Shown here: positions 18,309-26,657 of the stretch, one piece after another
Position numbering within the stretch: the stretch's first letter is position 1
How the letters are laid out: every line of letters starts with the position of its first letter
From: an uncultured Bacteroidales bacterium
GTDB lineage: Bacteria; Bacteroidota; Bacteroidia; Bacteroidales; UBA932
Assembly: GCA_947179325.1 (NCBI GenBank)
Contig: CAMXAU010000017.1
Coordinates: forward strand, 1-59,527
DNA: 59,527 nt
Direction of reading: 5' to 3'
The notes under the pieces: model-generated
The model's input: only the letters and a program-made list of their open reading frames with translations
The model's database searches: none
What the model was told of the DNA's origin: nothing
Program-made: the position numbers and the translations under genes

Positions 18309-18809
18309 TTCACTGCGGACAGATTCCGGTATAGGCGTCCTGCTGTAGCGGAGACTCTCCTCCTTTTGTGCCGGCTCACCGGTCTGCCCACCGGATGTTC
18401 CTGTCTGCATTGAAACGTCAATCATGTCCATGACAAGAGTCTGCCCGTTGTCGGCAAGTGAAACGGCATATGAACAGGCCCATGGACTTGATTTCTTGCC
18501 GTCATAAAGTCCGCTCAGGATGTTGCCGTCAAGCTGCCATGTTCCTGCATAGCGTCTGAAATGCAGCTCGTCAAGTCTTTGGTACAATTCAAAATTCCCG
18601 TCTTCGGCAAAGGAAATATAGACGCTTATTTCAACGCGTTCTCCGCTTTTCACGATGACACTTCCGTCCAGGTCCCCCGCAGATTCAAGTTTCCATTCCC
18701 CGGTGATGTCGGGAGGAAGAATTTCATCTATAGACGGCTTGCTGCATGACGGCAGCCACAGCAGCACGGCAATTGCGGCTGCATATAATATTGTGATGTT
18801 CAGTCTCAT
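18294..18809 (-). CDS. Lipocalin-like lipoprotein, distal gene of the left import operon
   Basis: This 171-residue protein has a lipoprotein signal (LWLPSC, Cys near residue 22), then a compact beta-rich region with 'ITGEWKLES' and 'YAGTWQLDGNILSGLYDG' that recalls Bacteroidota lipocalin-like domains. A disordered Ser/Glu/Pro tail follows. It lies 26 bases beyond the subtilisin gene on the same strand and has no counterpart in the right operon. Function unknown; a surface or periplasmic binding role is only a guess. Confidence 0.7.
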   Translation of the reverse strand: MRLNITILYAAAIAVLLWLPSCSKPSIDEILPPDITGEWKLESAGDLDGSVIVKSGERVEISVYISFAEDGNFELYQRLDELHFRRYAGTWQLDGNILSGLYDGKKSSPWACSYAVSLADNGQTLVMDMIDVSMQTGTSGGQTGEPAQKEESLRYSRTPIPESVRSESESL

Positions 18810-18835
18810 ATATCTGTCTGTCTAAATGTCCGGAC

Positions 18836-20818
18836 TTATAGCCATCCGTCTGTAATACTTACATAAGGACGGGCCATGACGGAAATCTCCCGGGAAATCT
18901 CCATCCCGCCCATTGCGTTGCCTCCGAGGTTGCTGCCTCCGGCTATGGCCTTGACTGTAATCTTGGCAGCTCCGGTTTTTGTCGGGAACAGCGTCAGGCG
19001 TCCTGAGGAAATGACAGGGGCAGTCTCAAGCCCGAGCCCGTCTCCTGACACAGAGACGGAGGTGTAGGTCAGATTCTTGGCATCAGATCCGAAATAACCT
19101 GTAAGGCTGATTGATGACTCTTCCCCTGCAGGTATCATGTGGCATGGGACACCTTCAATCTGCATGAGCAGTTTCCATGCGTTGATTGTCCCGGTGCCCA
19201 TCTTGCCCTTGTAAGGCTTGAGGTCAAGGTCGCCCCAGACAAGGTATTCGCCTTTTCCTACATTGGTCCTCTTGGTGCCCGAAAGACGGTGGTCAATCGC
19301 ATCTACGGATGTCAGCAGCAGTGACACCATTTCCTCATGTGTGAAATGCTGCCCGAGCTTCTTGGCGTATGACAGTCCGAGGGCAGCGACTCCGGACATG
19401 TGCGGACACGCCATCGATGTGCCCTGCATCCATGCGTAGCTTCCGTCTGCCGGAGGTACGGTAGACAGCACTGCTGCTGTTTCGCGCGCCTCGCCTCCGG
19501 TATAATATTCGCCTCCGGGGGCAGCGATATTGCATCCCGGGCCATAGTTGGTATAATATGTCGGCAGGTTGTCTGATGCTATGGACGTCACCGATATGAT
19601 GTCGCCGCTTGCTCCGGGATAGGCCGAGACATTTGCCCCGTCATTGCCCGCAGCGAATATCACAAGACCTCCGTCCATTACCTCAGGCAGATTGTCCGCC
19701 TCCATGAAATATCTGAGGGCATCATACTCTACGCTGTAGTATTTTTGCTGGAGGTAATCCTTGTCCGACATGAAGGCACCGGCAGGATAGCCATAGGAGC
19801 ACTGCAGTATGCAGGCCCCGTTGTCGGCTGCATATTTGATTGCACGCGCACAGACAGCAGGAGTTGCACTTGCCTCTCCGTCGAATATCTGGCACGACAT
19901 GATTTTCACGCCGTCTCCGTTTCCGCTTCCGCTTCCGCTTCCGCCGGCTATGCCGCATACGCCCGTCCTGTTGCCGTTAACCGCAGCTATAGTGCCTGCT
20001 ACATGGGTCCCGTGGCTGCCAGGGGAAATTGCTCCTCCACTCACGAAATTGTAGCCGTAGTAATCTCCGGCATAGCCGTTGCCGTCCTCGTCATTGCCTC
20101 TCTCGCCTTCATTCCTCCACATGTTGGCCGCAAGGTCAGGATGGTTGAAGCATACGCCCTCATCCACGACTGCCACGATTATTGACGGATCACCTGCTGT
20201 CAGTCTCCATGCGTCGGCCACGTTGATGTCCGCACCGGCCACTGCAGTGGGGGAGATTGTCTTGCTGCCGGAATTTATGTAGTGCCACTGGTCACCGAGA
20301 GAAGGGTCGTTGAACGGGGCCGTTCCGGTGGCCGAAGGTGTGGCACGCGGACCTGAATATGGATATACGATTCCGTCAGAGGCCTTTTTGACCGGAGTGC
20401 AGAACTGTACCTTGACGATGTCTGAAGATGAGGCAAGCGATGTTGCCGCGTTCTCCAGGTCTGAGTCTTCAGGAAATTCTACCTCATACCATCTGTGGAG
20501 TCCGTATTCCCTTGTGCGTTTCTCCGTCTTTTCAACAGCGGGGAAGACCCTGTGCACCTGTGTCGCACCGATTTCGCTGAAAATGCTTCCTGGGAAATCT
20601 TCAGTCCGGTCTTCGAGAGATTCTGCCATTTCGTTGCTGACGTAGATGACAAGCCTTCCTGGGGCGGCCTGTGCGCTGCGGCAGATTATCTTCTGCTCAG
20701 CAGTGTACCCAGAGTGTCCGTCTGACGGTGTCCCCTGATCTGAAATAACAGAGCATCCGGCAGCGGCAAGTGCCAGCATGGCGGACGCGATTGCTTTGGT
20801 TGTATTGCTGATGGTCAT
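18836..20818 (-). CDS. S8 subtilisin-like serine protease lipoprotein (left operon)
   Basis: This 660-residue protein has the lipobox AAAGC with Cys22, so it is lipid-anchored. A propeptide-like region (about residues 50-140) is followed by the S8 domain: Asp219 in AVVDEG, His269 in SHGTHVAGT and Ser468 in GTSMACPH. A beta-sandwich-like tail ends in DGWL, a common natural end for this group. It therefore does not look truncated, although it lacks the type IX sorting domain of its right-hand paralogue. Within the domain a GSGSGSGNGDG linker is encoded by repeated hexamers. A hairpin separates it from the BACON gene upstream. Confidence 0.93.
   Translation of the reverse strand: MTISNTTKAIASAMLALAAAGCSVISDQGTPSDGHSGYTAEQKIICRSAQAAPGRLVIYVSNEMAESLEDRTEDFPGSIFSEIGATQVHRVFPAVEKTEKRTREYGLHRWYEVEFPEDSDLENAATSLASSSDIVKVQFCTPVKKASDGIVYPYSGPRATPSATGTAPFNDPSLGDQWHYINSGSKTISPTAVAGADINVADAWRLTAGDPSIIVAVVDEGVCFNHPDLAANMWRNEGERGNDEDGNGYAGDYYGYNFVSGGAISPGSHGTHVAGTIAAVNGNRTGVCGIAGGSGSGSGNGDGVKIMSCQIFDGEASATPAVCARAIKYAADNGACILQCSYGYPAGAFMSDKDYLQQKYYSVEYDALRYFMEADNLPEVMDGGLVIFAAGNDGANVSAYPGASGDIISVTSIASDNLPTYYTNYGPGCNIAAPGGEYYTGGEARETAAVLSTVPPADGSYAWMQGTSMACPHMSGVAALGLSYAKKLGQHFTHEEMVSLLLTSVDAIDHRLSGTKRTNVGKGEYLVWGDLDLKPYKGKMGTGTINAWKLLMQIEGVPCHMIPAGEESSISLTGYFGSDAKNLTYTSVSVSGDGLGLETAPVISSGRLTLFPTKTGAAKITVKAIAGGSNLGGNAMGGMEISREISVMARPYVSITDGWL
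19919..19943 (-). repeat. In-frame hexanucleotide repeat inside the subtilisin gene
   Basis: About four copies of TTCCGC/TTCCGT-type hexamers on the plus strand encode alternating Gly-Ser in a loop after the catalytic His. Because the unit is six bases, copy-number change would alter linker length without a frameshift. The paralogous protease at 43790 lacks it. Confidence 0.6.
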
Positions 20819-20848
20819 AATAATAAGGTTGCATATATATACAAGGCA

Positions 20849-20886
20849 CAGACCCCAAAAGTCCCATGCAGGACTTTTAGGGTCTG
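20849..20886 (-). terminator. Hairpin between BACON gene and subtilisin gene (left operon)
   Basis: CAGACCCCAAAAGTCC (20849-20864) pairs with GGACTTTTAGGGTCTG (20871-20886) with one mismatch and a 6-base loop. No separate promoter for the protease was found between it and the protease start, so it may be a partial terminator or a processing site that lowers protease expression relative to the import genes. The right operon has a hairpin in the same place. Confidence 0.65.
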
Positions 20887-20904
20887 TCTCATATGTTACA
20901 TTGC

Positions 20905-22809
20905 TTATTCAATAAACAAGTCTGCTCTCTCACATTTGACAAGCTGGTCAGCACTGATTGTGCGGATGTTTCCGCCTGTGCTGAAACGTCTTGCTTTCTG
21001 CTGTGCCGGCTGGCCGTTTACCTTGCAGACAGCTGCATTTATTGCAGCTGTTGCAGCAGCACCTCTTGTTACAGAAGTCACCTTGAAGGTTCCTCCGAAT
21101 GTGTAGCCCATAAAATCGCCGATTTCTCCTGTCGGATTGCCCTCATCGTCAGTAATGATTTGATACAATCCGTAGGTGAGCTCGAAATCGCTGGTCGCCA
21201 CCATCTTCGTCGGATTAGGATACTGGTCGTATGTAAATACTGCGAGACTCATGCTGTTGTTGTCTGAATTCATCAGACAATATACAGGTCTCTCCACAAC
21301 AGCACCGGCGTTGTTGATATAAGTCTCGAATACCAGGCTCTTCTCTCCATCTTCAGTCTGGAATGTACAGCGGTACATAGGCGCAATGGCTGCTACTCCT
21401 ATATTGGTGAAATTGTACATATTTACAACGTTGTCGGCTCCAGTCGCAATCTTGGCTCCTTTTATTGCTGCATCCCACATGAAGCTGCCCCAGTACTTGG
21501 TTTCTCCGAGCAGACCTTTCATTCCACCGTTTCCTGGTTCTTCTTCAGAGTCCGCGAAGAGCCAAGGCTCACTGTGCGCAGCGTTTCCGGAGTTTGTCGT
21601 GAGGACTCCGGTTGCAGTCCATATTCCGCAATAGTCTCCGAATACAGAGTTCTGGTATATTGTGAAATCAAGCGTTGACTTTCCGGATGCGGAAGTTATA
21701 GTCACGACAGCTTCACGGTATGCCAGGGCAGCATTGTCTTCTGCAGTAACTTCTATCGAGAATGTGCCGGTCTCTCCCTCAGCCTTGCCGATTGTAATCC
21801 AATCCGCATCAGTCGCTGCTGTCCAGTTCTCAACGGCGATGAAATCAAGGCTTCCTGCACCGTTTTTGGCCATTACATAAAGTTCTCCTGCGTCTTCCGC
21901 ATCAGAGGTGTATGCCAGGGTGCTTGTCGCCATCTTCTGGCTGACTGTGAACACAATCTCCTTGTTTCCTCCGCTGACCTTCACTTGTGCAGTGCGGTCT
22001 GCATCAACGTTGACACCGGCAGAAACAGTAAGGGAAACTTCTGCTGAAGCCGCTCCTTTGGCTGCTGAAAGTGTAAGCCATGAAGCTTCAGTGACTGCTG
22101 TCCATTCTGCTACAGCCGAGAATTTGACTACAGCCTCACCGCCAAGCTCCGGCAGGTTTACGCTGTCGCTTCCTATTACGGCCACGCCGTCAATGAAGTC
22201 CTGGGATACTGTATATTCGAGTTTGGCTTCGCCGCATACAATCTCAATCTGTGCCGTACGCGGAGCAGATATGTTGACAGGAGCCTCAATGCTGATGACA
22301 TTGTCATATGCTGCCCCCCCCGAAGTCTTCGACAGGGTAAGCCATGCGGCATCAGTCTTTGCAGTCCATTCTTTCGTTGCAGAGAATTTCAGCTCTGCGC
22401 TTCCTCCTTTGGCATCAAGGACATAAGAAGTTTCGCCTGCAGCCTCCAGCTTGTCGCTCAGAAGCTGGCTGATGGTGAAAATCAGTTCCTTGTTGTCGCA
22501 GTGTATCCTTACCTCGCCGCTGCGGTCGCCTTCAAGGTCCGCATTCTCGTCTACAGTCACGGTCAGGGTGTTGTCTCCGGCCTTGCCGGACAATTTGTCA
22601 AACTCAAGCCAATTAACCACGGTAGTGACGTCCCAGACATCTGAAGACTTGAAGCCGAGAGATACCTCCCCTCCCTGAGGAGGGGCGATTATCTCTGCTG
22701 ACTGTCCCTTGGCATAATCCAGAGTCACCTCCGGCAGCTCTGTCTCGTTTTGGCATGAGACTGCTGCGGCCAATGCGCATATCGCGCCAAGCAAATATAT
22801 TTTTTTCAT
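20905..22809 (-). CDS. BACON-repeat surface lipoprotein (left operon)
   Basis: This 634-residue lipoprotein (signal MKKIYLLGAICALAAAVSC) contains four BACON-type beta-sandwich repeats between about residues 25 and 390. They are recognisable by the repeating 'W(T/L)...(D/E)(A/S).WLT(L/I)SK..G' and 'R.A.V.I..G' patterns. The last 245 residues form a different domain beginning DYCGIWTATG. BACON domains usually bind carbohydrate or mucin and sit on surface lipoproteins beside SusD. The start at 22809 removes three residues before the signal. An eight-base G tract lies in the second repeat. Confidence 0.88.
   Translation of the reverse strand: MKKIYLLGAICALAAAVSCQNETELPEVTLDYAKGQSAEIIAPPQGGEVSLGFKSSDVWDVTTVVNWLEFDKLSGKAGDNTLTVTVDENADLEGDRSGEVRIHCDNKELIFTISQLLSDKLEAAGETSYVLDAKGGSAELKFSATKEWTAKTDAAWLTLSKTSGGAAYDNVISIEAPVNISAPRTAQIEIVCGEAKLEYTVSQDFIDGVAVIGSDSVNLPELGGEAVVKFSAVAEWTAVTEASWLTLSAAKGAASAEVSLTVSAGVNVDADRTAQVKVSGGNKEIVFTVSQKMATSTLAYTSDAEDAGELYVMAKNGAGSLDFIAVENWTAATDADWITIGKAEGETGTFSIEVTAEDNAALAYREAVVTITSASGKSTLDFTIYQNSVFGDYCGIWTATGVLTTNSGNAAHSEPWLFADSEEEPGNGGMKGLLGETKYWGSFMWDAAIKGAKIATGADNVVNMYNFTNIGVAAIAPMYRCTFQTEDGEKSLVFETYINNAGAVVERPVYCLMNSDNNSMSLAVFTYDQYPNPTKMVATSDFELTYGLYQIITDDEGNPTGEIGDFMGYTFGGTFKVTSVTRGAAATAAINAAVCKVNGQPAQQKARRFSTGGNIRTISADQLVKCERADLFIE
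22314..22321 (-). repeat. G8 homopolymer tract inside the BACON gene
   Basis: Eight consecutive C on the plus strand (G on the coding strand) encode part of SKTSGGAA near residue 163. The frame is open here. A one-base slip would truncate the protein to roughly a quarter of its length. Confidence 0.8.
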
Positions 22810-22835
22810 ATTTCCCAAAATTTTAAAACGGCTTC

Positions 22836-24107
22836 CTATTTGTCATATTCACCGAAAGGCAGATTGATCTCGGCTGCATACACTATCATCCATTTGCCTG
22901 CATCCGATGCGTCTTCCATCTTGATATATGACGGGTTCCTCGGATTGTCTGTGCTGAGCTTGAATGTGCTTGCAAGTACAGTGGTAAGTGCGCTGTAGCC
23001 TGCATTCTCCATATACCACTTTCCGTTTCCGCCGTCATTTCCGGTATATTTGATTGTCACAGTGTTGTCGTCCACTGCGGTTGCAGAGAAGTAGAGCATG
23101 CCGTAATAATTGCCTGAAGTGAAGCCTACGCCCCATTTGCTCTGTGTCGCAGAAGTAAGTCCTGTGCCGAGATACATGAATCCGATGTTCTCCTTTTCTC
23201 CTGCACTTCCTGTTTTGCACTCAAGGAATTTCTCCAGAGCGGAAGCTGACATGCTGCCGTCTGCACCGGAGAAGAACCACAGGCTTGATGTAATGGCCTC
23301 GCTGAGAGGTACAGGCCTGATTTCAATGTATACAGACTTGTCATCTGCATAGCAGTTGCCGTCTTCGGCAGAATACTTCAGTTCGCTTACCTTTTTTCCG
23401 GCATACTCAAGTTCCTCATAGAACTTGTAGCCTTCAGGAGTGTAGATGAACGGAATGTTGACGGCATTCCCACTTTCTGCATCTGTGAAGCTGAGCATTC
23501 TATAGCTTGCTGCAGCTGTGACTGTTATGTCCCCGATGTGCAGATTGTAGAAGCTGGCAGCCATATTGGCCTCCATCTCAGTGACGTCTGCAAGATAGAC
23601 ATTCCACTCCACATCTTTTGCAAGAGGCTTCATTGTGATTCTTGCGCCGTGTTTCTTGCCTTCGAGCAGAATCTCGTCTGCATTCGCGGAGAGTACACGG
23701 AACTCGAAGTCACCGAGCATGCCGTCGCCGTTGGTTCCGACGCCGTCAGGGTTCGAAGGAGTCGAGAAATAGTGGAATAACTCGTTGTACTCATCGAAAG
23801 AGAGCACGACTCCCTGGCTCTGGTCAATCTTGTAGTGTGATGTGGCAGTCTGTTCACCGAACAGCTCGTTCTGCACTGTGACTGTATTGTCATCGGAGAA
23901 TTTGCAGATGACATTGTATCCGCCGTATTTGGTTGCGGCATAGTATTCCATTACCCAGCCGTTAGGAGCACCTGTGAGAACCTCTGCCGTACGTGCTATC
24001 TCCTCGCGGATACGTATAGCGGAAGACTGGTCGAACACATCCTCGATGCGTGGCGTACAGGCAGCAAACAGCATGGCCAGCATCAGAAATATATTGAACT
24101 TTTTCAT
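22836..24107 (-). CDS. DUF4302 lipoprotein (left operon)
   Basis: This 423-residue lipoprotein (signal MKKFNIFLMLAMLFAAC) has the DUF4302 hallmark near its start: 'DVFDQSSAIRIREEIARTAEVLTGAPNGWVMEYY' in pieces (FDQSSAIR, L..A.NGWVMEYY). 'VLSFDEYNELFHYFSTPS' follows. DUF4302 genes typically follow a SusCD pair and a HExxH lipoprotein, as here. It is probably an outer-membrane accessory protein of the import complex; the ligand is unknown. It is paralogous to the gene at 36981. Confidence 0.93.
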   Translation of the reverse strand: MKKFNIFLMLAMLFAACTPRIEDVFDQSSAIRIREEIARTAEVLTGAPNGWVMEYYAATKYGGYNVICKFSDDNTVTVQNELFGEQTATSHYKIDQSQGVVLSFDEYNELFHYFSTPSNPDGVGTNGDGMLGDFEFRVLSANADEILLEGKKHGARITMKPLAKDVEWNVYLADVTEMEANMAASFYNLHIGDITVTAAASYRMLSFTDAESGNAVNIPFIYTPEGYKFYEELEYAGKKVSELKYSAEDGNCYADDKSVYIEIRPVPLSEAITSSLWFFSGADGSMSASALEKFLECKTGSAGEKENIGFMYLGTGLTSATQSKWGVGFTSGNYYGMLYFSATAVDDNTVTIKYTGNDGGNGKWYMENAGYSALTTVLASTFKLSTDNPRNPSYIKMEDASDAGKWMIVYAAEINLPFGEYDK

Positions 24108-24115
24108 TGCGCGTC

Positions 24116-25051
24116 TTATTTAAGTGTTTTAAGATCAAGTGAAGCGGCTTCAGCGGAGCGGCGGAGCACAACTTCTCTCAGAGACTCGAGGTCAATTCCC
24201 CATGAATCGCTCAGGTAGGTCCTGACAATGTTCAGCTTAGCCACGATTGCATCTCTTCCGCTTGTGTCGTCACCGTCAACTCCGTTCGCGAGAATTGCCT
24301 GCCATGCTGTGTCAGATGACGTTACGTATGTCGAATAAACCTCTGCGAAGTCCTCGTTGTATTCACCGCTGGCATAGTTTGTCACGAATCCTTCTTTTGC
24401 AGCATCGACATCCTTCACATTGACCCAGTCGGCTGCATGGTATTTACCTGCGGAGATGGCCTGGAAGTCGGTGGTGTAGTTCTTCTTCTGTGTCAGGATA
24501 TGGCAGAACTCGTGGTGCATCGTGTGGAAATACCAGTAGTTCAGGTCCAGAGGTAGATCAAAGTGATTGCGGTAAGGGTCATCCTGGTTTACATAGATGT
24601 TTTCTGTATCAAGCTCGTTGATACGGAACAATGTAACCTGTACACCTCCCTCGGCGGTACCGAGGACTATTGAACCCTGGCTGTTGTACTGAGGGGAGCC
24701 GATGAGCTGGAACACACGGAAAGTATTCTTTCTGATGAAGTCCGTCCCTGCGTCTTCCACATACGCATCAAGCCATACATGTTTTATGAGGATGGCTATC
24801 GCCTTGGAATTGTCTATTCCTGCAGGAATGACATTGTAGCTGTTGTTGGACAGCTTATCATTGTAGAGCCAGTTGAATTCGATATTGTAAGGGAAGGTGA
24901 AATTCTTCATCAGCCACATGTCGAATTCGCCGCGCTCAGGAATGTCTGCATCATCGTAGATGCTCTGGCTTCTGTCCGGCTCGTCTTTGTAGCATGAAGA
25001 CAGGGCCATAAGAGCAGCGGCAATAAGCATCAAATATTTAATTTGTTTCAT
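24116..25051 (-). CDS. SusCD-associated zinc metallohydrolase lipoprotein (left operon)
   Basis: This 311-residue lipoprotein (LMALSSC, Cys20) has a zincin motif HEFCH at residues 180-184, preceded by 'YWYFHTMH'. A downstream 'EDFAEVYSTYV' probably supplies the third zinc ligand. It matches the TIGR04549-type 'substrate import-associated zinc metallohydrolase lipoprotein' by motif, length and its place after SusD. It probably hydrolyses a substrate at the surface before uptake; the substrate of the family is not established. The paralogue is at 36069. Confidence 0.93.
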   Translation of the reverse strand: MKQIKYLMLIAAALMALSSCYKDEPDRSQSIYDDADIPERGEFDMWLMKNFTFPYNIEFNWLYNDKLSNNSYNVIPAGIDNSKAIAILIKHVWLDAYVEDAGTDFIRKNTFRVFQLIGSPQYNSQGSIVLGTAEGGVQVTLFRINELDTENIYVNQDDPYRNHFDLPLDLNYWYFHTMHHEFCHILTQKKNYTTDFQAISAGKYHAADWVNVKDVDAAKEGFVTNYASGEYNEDFAEVYSTYVTSSDTAWQAILANGVDGDDTSGRDAIVAKLNIVRTYLSDSWGIDLESLREVVLRRSAEAASLDLKTLK

Positions 25052-25076
25052 ATTGTCAAATTTAATTGTTCATCAT

Positions 25077-26639
25077 TTATCTCGGATTGGCTTCAAGTCC
25101 TGCCGCGAGAACGTCTGCAGGCAGCTGTATGGCTCCGCGGAGGTCTCCTGCCTTGAATACTATAGGGTCCTGGCCGTCAAGATTGTGGCTGAATGCGATT
25201 CCGTATCTCTTGATGTCAATGAAGCGGAGTCCCTGCCAATATGTCTCAAGCCTGCGCATCTGGAGGATGATATGAAGCATGTTGGTCATTGTGCCCTCAT
25301 CCACCTTGAAGCCCTGAGGATGGAGAGTCTTCTTGATTCCCCTCTGCCTTGTGGCAGTTATGACCTCAGGAACCTCGTTGAGGCCGTTCACGAATGAATT
25401 GACAGATTCCTCGGTAAGAACCGGACGTGTTGCAGTGCCGAGGCTTGGGCGGCAATGTACCTTGACCCATGAGTTCATGTCCGCAAGGGCTTTGGCATAT
25501 TCCTTTTTCCTGGTGTAGGCTTCAGCGCGTACAAGCAGGGTCTCGTCTGCAGTGAAGACAGGGTCAACGACATGGGCTAAACCGGTCTGTGCAACTTTGT
25601 CAGTAACCTCGAACTGTTCGAACATCTTCGGATACATTACCACGTTTGTGTTTCCGTAAAGCATCCTTGCCTCGTAGAGAGTGTTGTTTGAGGAACCGCT
25701 TCCCCAAGGCATTGTGGCCCAGAAAGTCTCGTATGTCGTGATTTCCTGGTTGTGGGCATATCTCAGGAATGAACTTGAACCCTGGAATGCACGGCCAAGC
25801 AAAGAATATGATGTCACCATCATGAGGTTTGCATCGTCACGCATGTAGGAGTTGTTGATGTCCGATGAACCTGCAAGCAGGGTGTAGGCAGACACGTTCC
25901 TGATCAGATTCTCAGGATTCTCTCCGAGGACCTTTGACGCATATTCGATAGCCTTGTCGTCGTTGAGGTAGTAGAGGTTGAACCTTGCAGCAAAAGCATA
26001 TGCCGCCTTGTTGTTGAAATGGTATTTCGGAATTGCAAGGTAGCTGTCATTCAGCATCGGAAGGGCAGCCTCAATGTCGGCATTGATGTTTGCATACAGC
26101 TCGGCGAGGGTGCCTCTCTCGTCTACTGAGAGTCCTGCCTGCTTAGGATAAGGAAGTCCCGGGTATTCGTTTGCCTTGTCAGGATTCCATGCCATGCAGA
26201 ATGTGTTGGCAAGGTTGAACATTCCGTATGCGCGGCATAGCAGAGCCTCTGCCCTCAGTGCATTGCCTTCTGCACCGGCCTCAAGTTCATCGAGGGCCTC
26301 AAGCGCCTGGTTGGCGGTTGCTATCGCAGTGTAATGGCCGTTCCACACCTGTTTCGGGGTGTCATTGTAGTTTACGTCCTCCACGTCCTCCCAGAGATAG
26401 AGCTTCTCCTGGTCGGTATATGTGTTGTAGGACTTTCCGTTGCTCATGACATTGTCAGAGCTGAATTCAAGTATATAGTCAGGCAGCTTCGTCGGATACG
26501 CCGAAACGAGGAAACTCTTGACCTTCTCTATGGAATTAAGCTCGGCCCTGTCGTCAGGCAATTCATCAAGGAATTTGTCGCAGGAGCTGAGTGCCGCGAT
26601 TCCGCAGAGGGTAAGAAATATGTAATTATACTTTTTCAT
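25077..26639 (-). CDS. SusD/RagB-type surface lipoprotein (left operon)
   Basis: This 520-residue lipoprotein (IAALSSC, Cys20) begins the mature part 'DKFLDELPDDRAELNS', the typical RagB/SusD start. Helical TPR-like sequence follows (ALEALDELEAGAEGNALRAEALLCRAYGMFNLANTF in pieces), and near the end 'RRLETYWQGLRFIDIKRYGI'. SusD proteins lie on the outer face as a lid over the SusC channel and bind the substrate. It is directly downstream of susC. Confidence 0.96.
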   Translation of the reverse strand: MKKYNYIFLTLCGIAALSSCDKFLDELPDDRAELNSIEKVKSFLVSAYPTKLPDYILEFSSDNVMSNGKSYNTYTDQEKLYLWEDVEDVNYNDTPKQVWNGHYTAIATANQALEALDELEAGAEGNALRAEALLCRAYGMFNLANTFCMAWNPDKANEYPGLPYPKQAGLSVDERGTLAELYANINADIEAALPMLNDSYLAIPKYHFNNKAAYAFAARFNLYYLNDDKAIEYASKVLGENPENLIRNVSAYTLLAGSSDINNSYMRDDANLMMVTSYSLLGRAFQGSSSFLRYAHNQEITTYETFWATMPWGSGSSNNTLYEARMLYGNTNVVMYPKMFEQFEVTDKVAQTGLAHVVDPVFTADETLLVRAEAYTRKKEYAKALADMNSWVKVHCRPSLGTATRPVLTEESVNSFVNGLNEVPEVITATRQRGIKKTLHPQGFKVDEGTMTNMLHIILQMRRLETYWQGLRFIDIKRYGIAFSHNLDGQDPIVFKAGDLRGAIQLPADVLAAGLEANPR

Positions 26640-26657
26640 CTTTCTTCATTTTAATTG

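Noticed and set aside
18836..20818. Left protease as a frameshifted or truncated copy lacking a sorting domain
   Set aside because: It ends in a DGWL-type terminus common to lipoprotein subtilisins, and the bases after the stop do not encode a sorting domain in any frame I read.
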